From NCBI GenBank assembly GCA_001466705.2, contig LATX02000183.1, positions 248,001-312,000 on the forward strand: 64,000 bases of DNA, read 5' to 3'. The position numbers and the translations under genes are program-made. Below, piece by piece: positions 25,552 through 37,966 of the stretch. Source of the stretch: Moniliophthora roreri (Eukaryota > Basidiomycota > Agaricomycetes > Agaricales > Marasmiaceae). The first letter of the stretch is position 1; each line of letters begins with the position of its first letter. Under the pieces are notes generated by a model. It saw only the letters and a program-made list of their open reading frames with translations. It searched no databases and was not told where the DNA came from.

Positions 25552-25806
25552 ATCGAGACGCGTGAGACTGGTTGGACGCGTGAGGGATCTCGTGGTACCG
25601 TGTGAATATACACGTGAAACTGTACAGTTCTTGACTGGCATTTGCCGAACGGTGGCTTTGACCACGTGAAGTGTGAGAAAGCACAAGCCCATCGAGTGCG
25701 ATACCAAAGCTTGCAACACGCCATTCTCAAATTCAAGCCCGTCCAACTGCCGGCTCACCAATCTTCGCGGTCCCACCCCCACCGCAAATCCATCTAGTTA
25801 CTGATC

Positions 25807-26799
25807 ATGGCTGTAGGAAAGGTGCGTTTTCAAACTCTAGTCCTGGTTGACCGTCGCATTGACTTGAAATTTTGCGTACAGAACAAGCGTCTCTCTAAGG
25901 GTAAGAAGGGTATCAAGAAGAAGGTTGTCGACCCCTTCACCCGTAAAGGTACTTGAAAGACAGCAATTGGGTCTTGAAATATCACTCAGACCCCCAATTC
26001 CAGATTGGTACGACATCAAGGCACCTTCGACTTTCGAAGTGCGAAACGTTGGCAAAACTCTTGTCAACCGGTCTCAGGGATTGAGTGCGCATTCAGCAAT
26101 TGGGATTTGAATCTAGACTTATGCACTACTTTGCACAGGAAATGCCAACGATTCCCTCAAGGGCCGTGTCATCGAGGTGTCACTAGGTGACCTCAACAAG
26201 GATGAGGATCAATCCTTCCGAAAGATCAAGCTCCGCGTCGATGAAATCCAGGGCAAGAACTGCCTGACCAACTTCCACGGAATGGACTTCACTTCCGACA
26301 AGCTTCGTTCCCTCGTCCGAAAGTGGCAAACTCTTATTGAGGCACACGTCGATGTCAAAACCACCGATGGTTACCTCCTCCGTCTTTTCGCCATCGGCTT
26401 CACCAAGAGACGTCCAACACAGGTCCGAAAAACCACCTATGCTCAGAGCAGTCAGATTCGGGAGATAAGGAAGAAGATGTTCGAGATTATGACCCGTGAA
26501 GCGTCGAACTGTGATTTGAAGGAGTTGGTTCAGAAGTTTGTGCCGGAAGCGATCGGTCGGGAGATTGAGAAGGCGTCAAGAAGCATCTACCCTCTCCAGA
26601 ACGTCTATGTTCGTAAAGCCAAAATTCTCAAGGCACCTAAGTTTGATGTTTCGAAGCTTATGGAGCTTCACGGCGAGACGACCGACGTAAGTAGTGTCCC
26701 CCCTCCTCCGAGATTCGCATCGCTCAATTTGCCGTACAGGAAACCGGCACTCGCGTCGCCAAGGACTTCAAGGAACCTGAGGTTTTGGAGTCTGTATAA
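25807..26799 (+). CDS. RPS1: 40S ribosomal protein eS1 (S3a)
   Basis: Five exons (25807-25821, 25882-25948, 26004-26084, 26139-26686, 26740-26799) give 256 residues. The N-terminus [20 protein letters not shown] and following [17 protein letters not shown] are nearly invariant in eS1. Further blocks: [79 protein letters not shown], and the end [17 protein letters not shown]. As in many ribosomal protein genes, the introns crowd at the 5' end and the first exon holds just five codons. Confidence 0.97.
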
Positions 26800-27027
26800 A
26801 ACTGTGCCTTATATATAGTATACACCTCTTATGTTTTCATACTGCATCTATGAGCACGCCCCATGATATGCTGGATTTTCTATGTGCTTAATCTACGTCT
26901 GAGAGTGCCTGCTAAGCATGTGCCGTTGCCAGCCGGCGCCATGTCCGAAAATCGATCAACTGAATCCATCGTGATGATCATACGAAAAATTTCTCTCTAT
27001 CACTCCTACCACCATATTGCTAACACC

Positions 27028-27737
27028 ATGGCCGACGTGGAATACTTGAAGAGTCAGCTGCGCGCACATATCGACTTCCCCAGGAAGGTAAGCCCCTCAA
27101 ACTGTTCGCTCACTCCCACTAAGCGGCGGCCATAGGGTATCGTGTTTTTGGATATCTTCCCAATCCTCCGAAATCCCGTCGCGTTCGAGACTCTTATCAC
27201 GCATCTCCTTCACCACGTCACATCTCACACCATCCCAAATTCACTCTCAAAGAAGATTGATGTGGTGGTAGGACTGGATGCTCGTGGCTTTTTATTGGGC
27301 CCAATTCTTGCGCTCAGACTAGGCGCCGCATTCGTGCCAGTTCGCAAGAAGGGCAAACTCCCTGGAGAATGTGTTTCTGCAACATATGAGAAGGAATATG
27401 GAACTGTGCGATCCTACTTTGCTTCACGCAGTTTCATGGTAGCTAATGTCTTCCTCCAGGACTCATTCGAAATGCAGGCGGATGCTATCAAGTCAGGTCA
27501 ATCAATCATTATCGTAGACGACCTTATCGCAACAGGTGCGCGTCATTTGAGCACCCTTCGGCTCGCGCTATACTAACACCCGCTATCCAAGGTGGATCTG
27601 CGAAGGCCGCAGGCCAACTAGTCGCTCAACAGGGAGGCAAAACCCTCGAGTACCTTTTCATTATAGAATTACTTTTCTTGAAGGCCGCAGAGAAACTCGA
27701 CGCACCCCTCTATTCTATCATCCAATCCGACGACTGA
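27028..27737 (+). CDS. APT1: Adenine phosphoribosyltransferase
   Basis: Purine salvage: adenine plus PRPP to AMP. Exons 27028-27087, 27136-27405, 27460-27535 and 27592-27737 give 183 residues. Seen: HIDFPRKGIVFLDIFPIL, VVGLDARGFLLGPILAL, FVPVRKKGKLPGECVSATYE, and the PRPP-binding motif IIIVDDLIATGGSAKAAG, assembled across an intron. Intron 27406-27459 (54 nt) is in frame and stop-free, so unspliced reading adds 18 false residues after EYGT. The end EKLDAPLYSIIQSDD fits the family. Confidence 0.94.
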
Positions 27738-27781
27738 TAATATTCCGTTAGATCTACAATGTGTATTATTTATGGCTTAAA

Positions 27782-30700
27782 TTAAACCAGTAAACGCGTA
27801 TTCTGCAGAGGGTGTCCATTGAGATACAATACCCTCGCGTTGCCATTCTGTTCGCCCCCTTCCCGAGTGTCATCCGTGTCCGTCGTAGCTGGCTGGTGCT
27901 CGCGTTCCAATGTAAGCATGAGTTGGCCCATTCCGCGGTCATGAGTTGCACTGAATAGCTCCTCCACCATCTGACCGGCTTCCTGGGGTAGAACCACCAT
28001 GACCACATCCGATATGTCTCCAGCTTCTTCCAACTCGCCCGCGCTAGCCGTAGGATTGATGGCGTTGTTGCCATCACTGATAACCAGAACACCAGCGGCA
28101 CCAGAATCCCTCGCCTGTACGAGTTTCTGCAAGAAGGTGCATTCACCTCGGTGTACGATGATGACACCATCCTGATACGATTTGCTGTAGGGCGAGCATC
28201 CATAAGAGTTGCTGTCGTCGCGATATACGGGAACCTCCTCAAAGAACCGGAGAGGCTTTCGGTGTTCCGAATCGATAGATGACAGGTCACCACCGAAGAA
28301 TGATGTATAGCCCGTGACGATCAGCTCCTGTAAGTCGATATCATTGGCATGTTGCAGAACTGCGAGGAACGGGTCAACAAAGTCGATATAGAAATTCAGC
28401 TGCACGTCGAGGCGGCGCTGCGTGTTTTCTAGTTCGGCCATGGCAGGACCCAACATCAAAGAACTGTCGTTGATGTATACAATATGGCCAGGCCGCACGG
28501 CGTAGTGGCCCACTGAGAAAGTCATGAGTATCGTCGTGAAGAACTCGAGCCAATACCACGCACACTTTCTGATATCAAATCCCCTGCCGTCCAATCTACG
28601 AACGATATGTGTGCGTATGCCAGTAATATTGTGAACAATGTAGCCATCGGATACTGGTGCCAATTTGAGCAAACTAGGACTCAAGTCTTCTGTAACATGT
28701 TTTCCGGTAGAAGACAATATAAAGTCATAGGACTTGAAACATGTTGAGTGACGAGGAAATATGGCTTGACAAAGGTACTTACATATAGCTCTGCCTTCGG
28801 CTTTTCGCACCATCCATCTGGAGACCAATAACGTCTATCTGCTTCGTTCGCATCTACCGACACAAGCTGCCTTGAATACTCCATATCCGTCCGACCACGA
28901 ACCCCCAACACAAGCCCAGATCCCCGTGCAGAGCTTTGGGAACGTAGAGGCTCGTATGCCGGGCATTGATGGCTTTCAACCTTGCGAAGTTTTCTCCTTG
29001 CAGGTGAGACGGGTCTTATGTGATCTTTACCCAATGTCAACAAGTGACCTTCAGTCGTGAATACATAATTTGAGTCGTCAGTATGAAGAGGATTTTCCTC
29101 GTCGAAGAGCAGGAACAGGTACTGATTATTAAGAGAGCTGAGTAATTGCTGAGTGGACGATGAGTACGACTGACCTTGAGGGTTTCCGATAAAGCGAAAG
29201 ATTCCATTCTGTCATCTCGTTTATTTGTTCGCAGGTCTTGGATACCAGCCAAACCGCAGTCTACTCTTGCTCGGGTAATTATATCGAAAAGAACGCGCTC
29301 CCCAACGTCGAGATAGAAAGTGTCGCGTGTAGCCTGTGTGCCACGTAAGCATGGGGTTCCAACGACTCGAACACACTTACTCTATATAGATACCATGTAG
29401 ATTCAATAAATTCTGCAGAATGAATGTCAGTTCACTTTTTCCAAGTGAGAAAAATTAAACAGTACCCGGTCGTAATGGATACTGAAACGAAGTGGCTTGT
29501 CTGAAATTCGTGTCGTAGACTTCGGGAAGTCCGGAATGCCGTTTCCAAATGTTATAGTCTTTCGAAGACCCGTCAGTATCTCCGCCATCCAAAACGTAAA
29601 CGGGGACTTGCATAGTAAATGCAGTTTAATCGCGCTTTGAACATCACCAGCTAGCACTTGAAGGCCAGGCCAGAAGGCAGCAAGAGAGTCAATTGTATAG
29701 AAAGCCACATCGCCGCTCCGCATATTAACGGGACGGTACTGCATGCATTATGTCAGTCTTAGAGTATGCAATGGATAGAGATAATGAATACCCAGTAACC
29801 ATCCGCTGCACGAGAGTATCTCATGATGGAAGCATATGCATCATCCCATACATCGAGGAACTCCACTTCGCCTGCGAACCGATTTAAAATGAACTATGTC
29901 CGGACGACAATAACATACCTACCACTCATCACATACCACTTCAAAGCGTACTCGTAGAAAGAGTCAATACCGGCTCCAATGCCTGTGACTTCTGGTGATG
30001 TCCAATCCTGCAGGTTCGATCAATAAATAAAGATTGAATCCCGAAGCCGAATTCATACTCCTGTCCACGTATTGATAGTATTCCCAACTAGCCCAATGTC
30101 CGATTTGCGATTCCATAAAGCAAAGAAGGCTTTGTATGCCGCTTTCTCGAAACGGTTGTCCCCTGTAAGTCGACTAAGTGTAGCGAATTCCAAGATCAAG
30201 GAGCCTGCGCCAGCAGTACCTATGAGCCGCATCATTAGTAGACATCTCCTAAACGGTCATTTGCCTCTAACATGTCTCAACCGTTTCGTTTTTCATGAGT
30301 CCATGGCGTAAGTTAACCTAACAGAATATGAGAGATAGGATAATTGCTAAGGACTAGCAACATACCCGGGCTAATGGTATACCAGTTGGCGTCGAGAATG
30401 CGGGAAGCATTCTTTCACCAAGATCGTGTGCCATGTCAAGCAACTCTCCTTTGTACCATGAAAGATGAAATGGTCCAGTTTGGTTCGCGTATATGTGTCC
30501 GGATAATAGCCCCCCAAGAACTCGGATAGTCGTTTCGAATACTTGAGGTTTTGTATTGACGTCAAATTGAACCCATTCTATGACATTCTTGACGGCACTC
30601 TCGAAGCCTGAACGGTCATTTAGGACCACGAATGTATCTAGCACGTCGATGAGTGTTAGAGAGAAGTTTCCCGCAACATCATTCAAGGCAATGTTGGCGC

Positions 30701-31159
30701 TGATTCAGAGAGGTTGAGACGGCCACGAACCATGTTACAGGAATGGGACTCACTCACGGGTTCTCCCAATTAGGCCCTTGACCAGTGCAGCTCAACGGCG
30801 TTAGCTACGGCGACATAAGATCATGATGTGGAAGCAGATGAGGGGCGTGGCTACCTCGTCCAAAGGAAATGCTGAAAGTATACATGAGGACATCATCGTG
30901 AAGAGGATGCGGTAGTACACACCGAATGTCATATAATTGTTGAATCCATGATACCAAAGTTCACGGGTCTTCTCGCTAAACGCACAATTCAAAGTTGATT
31001 CCAAATGAAGGCCTAGGTCACGGACCGAGCTGCTAGTTTTCTCTGTGACGTCCAGCTGAAGGAGCTGACAGGGGGTAAAGCTTGAGTACTCCGAGTCCAG
31101 TCGAAAACTTGAAGGGCGGTGAGCAGCAAGCCAGCGAGAGACTCGGGCAGAAAGCGCAT
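27782..31159 (-). CDS. MNL1: ER degradation-enhancing alpha-mannosidase-like protein (EDEM/Mnl1/Htm1) with PA domain
   Basis: GH47-fold protein of the ER lumen that trims N-glycans of misfolded glycoproteins for ERAD. The start at 31159 gives a signal peptide ([19 protein letters not shown]); splicing then yields [98 protein letters not shown]-type segments, and a C-terminal extension. The last exon carries a protease-associated (PA) domain: [20 protein letters not shown] and [13 protein letters not shown], as in EDEM3 and fungal Mnl1. Around twelve introns. Head-to-head with IMP4, 100 bp between the start codons. Confidence 0.9.
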
Positions 31160-31259
31160 AAGGTGGAGGTCGGGGAAGAGATGTCGTGGCGGCTTTCGAT
31201 GCCTTCGCCGAAAACACTCCGGCGATCAAAAAAATATTTTTTGGCCCCTTCCCTCAATC

Positions 31260-32440
31260 ATGGTGAGTGTCCATACTGCGTCTCGTTCGCGATCTAACCC
31301 TTTTCCTAGCTTCGACGTCAAATCAGAGAAAGACGACAGTATGTGTACGCAAAGTCCCTAGAGGCTCAAGAACGACAGACCTACGAGCGCAAACAACAAT
31401 TGAAAGATGCTCTTGCGAATGGGAAGCCTTTGCCGACAGAATTGAAAAAAGATGCTCGGAAACTGGGTCAAGAGCTGCAGTTTGATGAGGCTCAAGCAGG
31501 TCAATTCAAATCCTTCACCCATTCCTACGATTCTAACAGGGAAGCAGATCCAAGTACTCACATCGACAATGAGTACTCACGCGCTGGTATACAAGACCCA
31601 AAGATTGTCATTACGACGTCAAGAGATCCTTCCTCCAAACTCCTCCAGTTCGCTAAGGTACGTCACCTACTGAATATTTTTCCCAGTGGTCAATTTACTC
31701 GATATATCTAGGAAATGAGACTGGTATTTCCCAATTCCCACCGAGTTAACAGAGGAAACTACGTTATGAAGGAATTGGCGGAAGCTTGTAGAGCCAATGA
31801 TGTTACCGACTTAATAGTGCTCCATGAGCATCGTGGTGTCCCTGGTACGTTGCAATCTCTGTATTCCTCTTCGATTAGCTCATGGCGTGTTTAGACGCTA
31901 TGATTATATCCCACTTTCCACATGGCCCAACAGTGTATTTTACCTTGAATAATGTCGCCCTTCGACACGATATTGCGACATACAAGGATTCGACAGTGTC
32001 CGAGCAGTACCCCCATCTCATCTTCGAAAACTTTACGTCAAAATTGGGAGAGCGGATACGCGACGTACTTAAATACCTCTTCCCAGTCCCTAAAGAAGAT
32101 AGCAAGAGGGTTATGACCTTCGCTAACGAGGATGATTTTATATCTTTCAGACACCACGTCTTCGTCAAGATACCTCAGCAGGTGCAGTTGGCGGAAGTTG
32201 GTCCACGGTTTGAGATGAAGCGTAAGCCACCGCTCTCCTACGCCAATACGTTTGACTCACTACTTCCCAGCATATGAGATACGGCAAGGCACCCTGGAAC
32301 AGACGGAAGCGGAAAGAGAATGGGTTCTTTCACACTACTCACGAACAGCGAAGAAAAGGAATCTACTCAGTGGCTCTGGGTTGTACTCTGCACCCAGACA
32401 TTCAAATGCGCCTCCACCCAAGAAGGTCAGGAAGAGATAG
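31260..32440 (+). CDS. IMP4: U3 snoRNP protein IMP4 (Brix domain)
   Basis: Subunit of the SSU processome with Imp3 and Mpp10 for 18S rRNA processing. The first coding exon is only ATG (31260-31262); GTGAGT follows, and exon 2 opens at 31310 with [18 protein letters not shown], the normal Imp4 N-terminus. Other exons: 31712-31844, 31895-32221, 32271-32440; total 326 residues. Brix-domain blocks: [94 protein letters not shown]. After [16 protein letters not shown] there is a tail of about 23 residues, Pro/Lys-rich, that most relatives lack as far as I recall. Confidence 0.94.
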
Positions 32441-32514
32441 AATTGCATGGATTGTATCATACCACCGTGTAATTGTGATTTCCCATTTCAAATTACATAC
32501 ATATTTTCCATTGC

Positions 32515-34169
32515 TTAATCGACAGTCAGATTCTTGTCCAAGCTTGCGTAACCTTCGAAGAGTGACTCGAATAGATCGATACAGTTTTGCACGTCGCTGT
32601 GAAATGGAAAGCTCGTTAAGCGAAAATCCAATACAGCAAATAAAGTGACTCGCCTCGATCCCGCTGTTTCTCTGATCGAATGCATCGAAAGCATTGGGGC
32701 ACCGACATCGACCGTTTTCATACCAATGGTACTGAGAGGAGGACCTACAGTAGATCCACAAGCCATATCATTCCTGACTTCAAATTCCTGGACTTGTCCA
32801 CCCTTCTTTTCGATGAGTTTCTTGACGATGAAGGAGCTTATTGCATCCGAAGCGTAACGTTGCTTTGCATTGGTCTTGATAACCTAGGCACGCCTTCAGT
32901 GGGCGGTCAGAGCAGAAGGATGTCTCAACGCACCATTCCGGCGTTGATATGAGGCCGATGATTGTCTTCGTGTTTCGAAGAGTAGTTAGGATGCACTGCG
33001 TGGCCCATGTCGCATGAGAGCAGGAAAGACCGGTCAATACTTTGAGCCAGAGTCTCTGGAGTAGGCGACAGGCGAGATAACAATGATGGAATGAGGTTTG
33101 CCTCGGCCCCGGTGCTAGAAACGCTCCCGACCTCTTCGTGATTGAAGAGTGCTATCGCATTCACATTGCCCTCAAGGGTTGGAAATAGATTTGAGGATGC
33201 CGTATTAATGAGAGCTTCAACCGCACAGTACGAGGAAAACTGATTGTCCATCCGAGGTGCAAAGATGAACTCGTTGTTGATTCCGCCGAGGCATGCTGGT
33301 TGTACATCATAGAGATGTAGCTCGAAGTCGTGAATCTCTTCTGGTGCGACAGACAACTCCTCAGATAATAAGGATAGAAGGGCTGAATGATGGTTATCCT
33401 GTATGCTTGTAGCCGTTTTCTTAGGAGCTTCAGTCGGCGTATTGAGCTGGGAGGCTGCGAGCCCAAGTATCGGGATAAACTCTGTCTCCTGATTGAATGC
33501 AAAGGATACATCCACACTTCTGTCGACTGTCACACGGTGAGTAGTAGGTATGGGAGCGGAGATAGAGAGCGCACGATGGATCGCAAGGGTTGGGACGCGG
33601 AGAACAGGACGGTCAATCTTGACTAGTCTGGAGGCGAATTTTCCGGTCTTATCTGCTGTCACAACTCGACCAGCCAAAGACAAATCTAATACTATCTTCA
33701 GCAATATTTCAGCAGCGTAAAGAAGATCCTCGCCTCTATCAAACCAAGAATGCCATATACCACCTCCATACGTCTCAATAGAAACCTGCAGATAACCAAC
33801 TTTCTCTCGCTTGGAGATGGGTCTAACCCTCAAATTTGGACTATCGACGTGGGTCGCGACAATACTGAGTCCTGTTCCAATCTTCCACTGATGAGGAAGA
33901 GTGAATGCAATGAGACAAGACTGATTTCGCGTGAAGTAATATTTCCCGCCAGATTCTAGCTCTTTGTCCCAAGAGTCAGATTCTTTCAACTGAAGATGGT
34001 GAGTAAATACATCTTGATAAATCTTGCGATCACACACCTTCCTGAATCCAGCTTTATCAAGGAGTTGTGAGGCATTATGCACGGCGTGGAATGGTGTTGG
34101 TGACGCGTTCACGAAGTTGATAAGCCGGGTAGCAGCGGCGATCGTCAATTCCGAACGCATCGTGGTCAT
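32515..34169 (-). CDS. APE4: Aspartyl aminopeptidase (M18 family; DNPEP/Ape4)
   Basis: Zinc peptidase removing N-terminal Asp/Glu; in yeast it reaches the vacuole by the Cvt route. Seen: FVNASPTPFHAVHNASQLL, FRKLKESDSWDKELE (after intron removal), TRNQSCLIAFTL, IVATHVDSPNLRVRP (metal His, Asp), [120 protein letters not shown], and the end LFEGYASLDKNLTVD. Two 48-nt introns are in frame and stop-free; one (33686-33733) begins with GC. A frame open to 34304 overlaps UTP12 exon 1, so I start at Met 34169 (34160 also possible). Confidence 0.92.
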
Positions 34170-34280
34170 GGAGGAGGGCAAGAGTGAGATTTCCAAAAAT
34201 GTTAAGTAGTCAACTGAATTCGGAAATTCGACTCCCACGTTCCAAAATTTTTCACCGGCAACACCAACACCCTTGAGGGC

Positions 34281-37200
34281 ATGGTTCAGAGTTACTTGAG
34301 ACATGGGCCTACACAGGCAAGTAATGGATTCATCTGTTATGATTCTTTGACCTTGAATCTTCCAGGCCTTTGGAGTAGTATGCAGCGCGTCGTCTAACTC
34401 GGTCTATGATGGCAAATTGGCATACGTTCCTGCGCTCGAGGATGTGTTAGTCTGGGATGTGAAGAAAGGAGTAATGGTATGTCTCGGTACTCCCCTCTTA
34501 TTGTTTAATCTCACATATTGCAGCTTTCAATGTGGCATGAAACCGGTCATCGTGCGGAAGTTACTTGCATCGTCCGTTCCCCGCAAGAAAATGTCTTTGC
34601 GGTGGGTTACGCTGATGGTTCTATCCGAATTTGGGATGCGAAGTCGGGATCTGTCGTTACAACATTCAATGGCCACAAAAAGAACGTAACAGCTCTTGCT
34701 TTCAACGAGCAAGGGACCCAATTAGCATCAGGTTCACAAGACACCGACCTCATTGTTTGGGACGTCGTTGGAGAAGCAGGTTTATACAGGTGCGTGCAGG
34801 ATATTGAAATGTATCTTCCGTCTCATTTTGAACTGCTTAGACTGCGAGGTCACCGTGATCAAGTTACTTGTATCAAGTTTTTACCATCGCCTGCCGACCT
34901 ACCTTCCACTTCAGCTTCGTCCACATCAGGCATGTTACTTACGACATCCAAAGACACATTCATAAAGCTTTGGGATCTCTCTACGCAACATTGTATTCAG
35001 ACCGTAGTCGCTCACCGTTCAGATATCTGGTCGTTGGATGTAGACATCGACCAGGACCTGATATTTACAGGAAGTGGCGATGGTGAGGTTAAAGCTTGGA
35101 GAATAGATCGTGGGGTGCTCGCTGGCGGCCTTAAGGAGACGGAAACCGGAGAGGTATAGTCGGAGGGTTCTTCGTTTTTGTATTATTGGACTAAAGTGGA
35201 ATCCTTCAGATTGCCAAAGCCATTCACCCAATCGCAACTCTCCCTCTTTCGGCTAAACATCGTGTATCACAGATTTCTTTCCATCATAAACATCCATTTC
35301 TTGCGGTTCAGTCCCACGACCGGTCCGTCGAAATTTTCAGAATCCGCACCGAAGAAGAAATTCGTAAAAAGAGGCTGCGACGCAAGAAGAGAGCAAAAGA
35401 AAAGAAGGATAAGGAACCAAAGGACAAAGTAACTTCGCGAGAGGAAGAGAAAGATGATGAAGATATTGTAGAAGACGAGGAGATTAGCTTAGTCGACTTA
35501 TTCACACCTCACACCATCGTACGCGCTACTGGGAAAATCAGGTCTTTCGATTTCGGTCCAGGCAATGTTACCAAATCGCGTATACAGGTGAGTATGGACT
35601 TTTAACCCTCGGGAGGCTGCAGCTGAGGCACCTACAGTTTTTCACTGCGCTGTCTAATAACGCAATTGAGGTCTACTCCATTCCACTACCCACCAAATCC
35701 AAAGAGCCCCTGCCCGAGCCCAGTCGTGTGTACTCGGTAGAACTGCCGGGCCATCGGGCGGATGTGCGTACACTGTCCCTGAGCTCCGATGATCAATTAT
35801 TGGCCTCAGCTTCAAGTGGTATGCCCGTTCATTTGGCTGGTTATGAGCTGATTCTCATCTGTCTCCCCGCCAGGCTCCCTCAAAATCTGGAATATGAAAA
35901 CGACTGCTTGTATCAGAACTATGGAATGTGGCTCAGCTATCTGCAGTACGTTTCTACCAGGAGATCGACACGTGAGTTCCAGTAGCGCAGACACCCATTA
36001 CCATTGTCCTCAATCATGTCTTCAGGTTGCTATTGGGATGAAATCGGGAGAGATTGCTATATATGATGTCGCATCTTCCACTCTGATAGAGTCCATTCAA
36101 GCCCACACCAGTACTGTATGGTCTCTTCACATCCGGCCAGACGGTACGGCTATGATTAGTGGGAGCGCCGACAAGGACGTCAAATTTTGGGAATTTCGCC
36201 ACAAGGAAGTTGATGAAGAAAGTGTAAGTCATGTGGTGTCATTGAGTCCATTCAATGTGTTAACCTCTTTTCTCGCAGGTACAAAGCGGTCGAATGCTCT
36301 CCCTTACACACTATCGGACGCTCAAGATGACCGATGATGTTCTGTCCGTGCGATTCAGCCCGAATGGCAAGCTGCTTGCGGTGGCACTTCTCGACTCTAC
36401 AGTCAAAGTCTTCTACCAAGACACACTTAAGTTCTTCTTATCGCTCTACGGGCACAAGGTAAGGTCTCAATTTCATTCACATGAAAGACTGATGGATGTT
36501 CGAAAATAAGCTTCCCGTCCTATCCATGGATATTTCCGCAGACTCTAAGCTCATCGTTACATGTTCTGCCGATAAGAACGTGAAAATTTGGGGACTTGAT
36601 TTTGGTGACTGTCACAAGTCAATATTCGCGCACGAGGACTCTATTATGCAGGTGGCATTTGAAAATGATTCTCACTACTTTTGGACGGTTAGCAAAGACA
36701 AAATGGTCAAATACTGGGATGGAGACAAGGTACTTATCTCCTCCATTGTTGCCATCAGGGGTTTGCTTAAAATACTGCTTCTCCAGTTTGAGAACATCCA
36801 ACGTCTGGAAGGGCATCATAGTGAGGTCTGGGCACTTGCACTTAGCCATAGAGGCGACTTCGTAGTCTCTGGCTCGCACGACAAATCCATTCGCGTCTGG
36901 GAGAAGCTGGATGAACCGGTGAGTCATTTGTACTTCAGCCGAATTTCACAATAAGCTTATTGGCTGGCGCCAAGTTATTTCTTGAAGAGGAACGGGAGAA
37001 GGAACTGGAAGAAATCTATGAACGTGGTGTTGCAGACACTCTCAATCGGCAAAGCACACCAACTGGCCCTAATCCGGGCGAAACGCTCACTGAAGTCGCG
37101 ACGGTCAGCAAGCAGACGACAGAGACTCTCATGGCCGGGGAGCGTATCATTGAGGCCTTGGATCTCGCTGATGGAGAACGAGAAGCGTTCCGACAACATG

Positions 37201-37770
37201 AAGAAACAATCTCACGATTATCGAAGGAAGACGCAATGAAACTGCAGCCGCCGCCAAGAAACCCGATACTGGCTGCATATGAACTGGATCCCGAGGCATG
37301 GGTCCTTAGGGTAGTCGAAAAGATAGCGAACACCGCTCTGCAAGATGCACTTCTGGTACTTCCCTTTGGAAAGGTCGTTTCTTTGATGCGGTATCTAAGT
37401 ATCTGGACTCAGAAGGTTGGTAATCATTTTGTTTTTGGAGGCCGACATTCAGAGGTTGACTGTAAAGCAGAATTGGAACATACCTCTAGTGTCGCGTATA
37501 GTCTTCTTCCTACTCAAGACACACCATCACCAGATTGTCGCAAATCGAATCATGCGCACCTCCCTCATTCCACTTCGAAAACATCTACGAGCAGCACTAC
37601 AGCGTGAAAAGGAGATGATGGGATATAATTTGGCCGCCCTGCATTACCTCCGGCAGCGAGATGATCACGAGCGAACAGCGCAGTTCTTTGAAGAGGAGCA
37701 GGATGAGGAGCGGGTCCGTATGAAGATATCCGAGGGCAAGAAAAGGAAGAGGGTTAATCTTAAGGCATGA
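34281..37770 (+). CDS. UTP12: SSU processome WD40 protein UTP12/DIP2
   Basis: Component of the UTP-B subcomplex in 18S rRNA maturation. Exon 1 (34281-34316) reads [12 protein letters not shown], and after a GC-AG intron exon 2 (34366 onward) continues [20 protein letters not shown]. Two tandem WD40 propellers follow, e.g. [67 protein letters not shown], a Lys/Glu-rich insertion ([17 protein letters not shown]), [61 protein letters not shown]. The C-terminal Utp12 domain shows [31 protein letters not shown] and [20 protein letters not shown]. It sits next to another SSU processome gene (IMP4), separated by APE4. Confidence 0.95.
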
Positions 37771-37966
37771 AATGGCGTAGAACTTCATTGATACAAAAGG
37801 GGTGTACAATGTTACAGTGTAGTCATACAAATCTAGAGGTTCCGCAAATTCTAAGAGAAGTGAAGAGATAACGCGGTGAGGTGCTCATAGCTTTACCTCA
37901 GGTCCCCACAGGTTCTCAAGCCTGCACTGAGGGTTAGAGATTGAAGGAAAAATGCACCTGGTACAC

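Noticed and set aside
27782..28828. Single-exon PA-domain protein
   Set aside because: It is the last exon region of the EDEM-like gene, as upstream exons join it in frame.
34170..34304. Longer N-terminus for the aspartyl aminopeptidase from Met 34304
   Set aside because: It overlaps the first exon of UTP12 and has no similarity; relatives begin near Met 34169.
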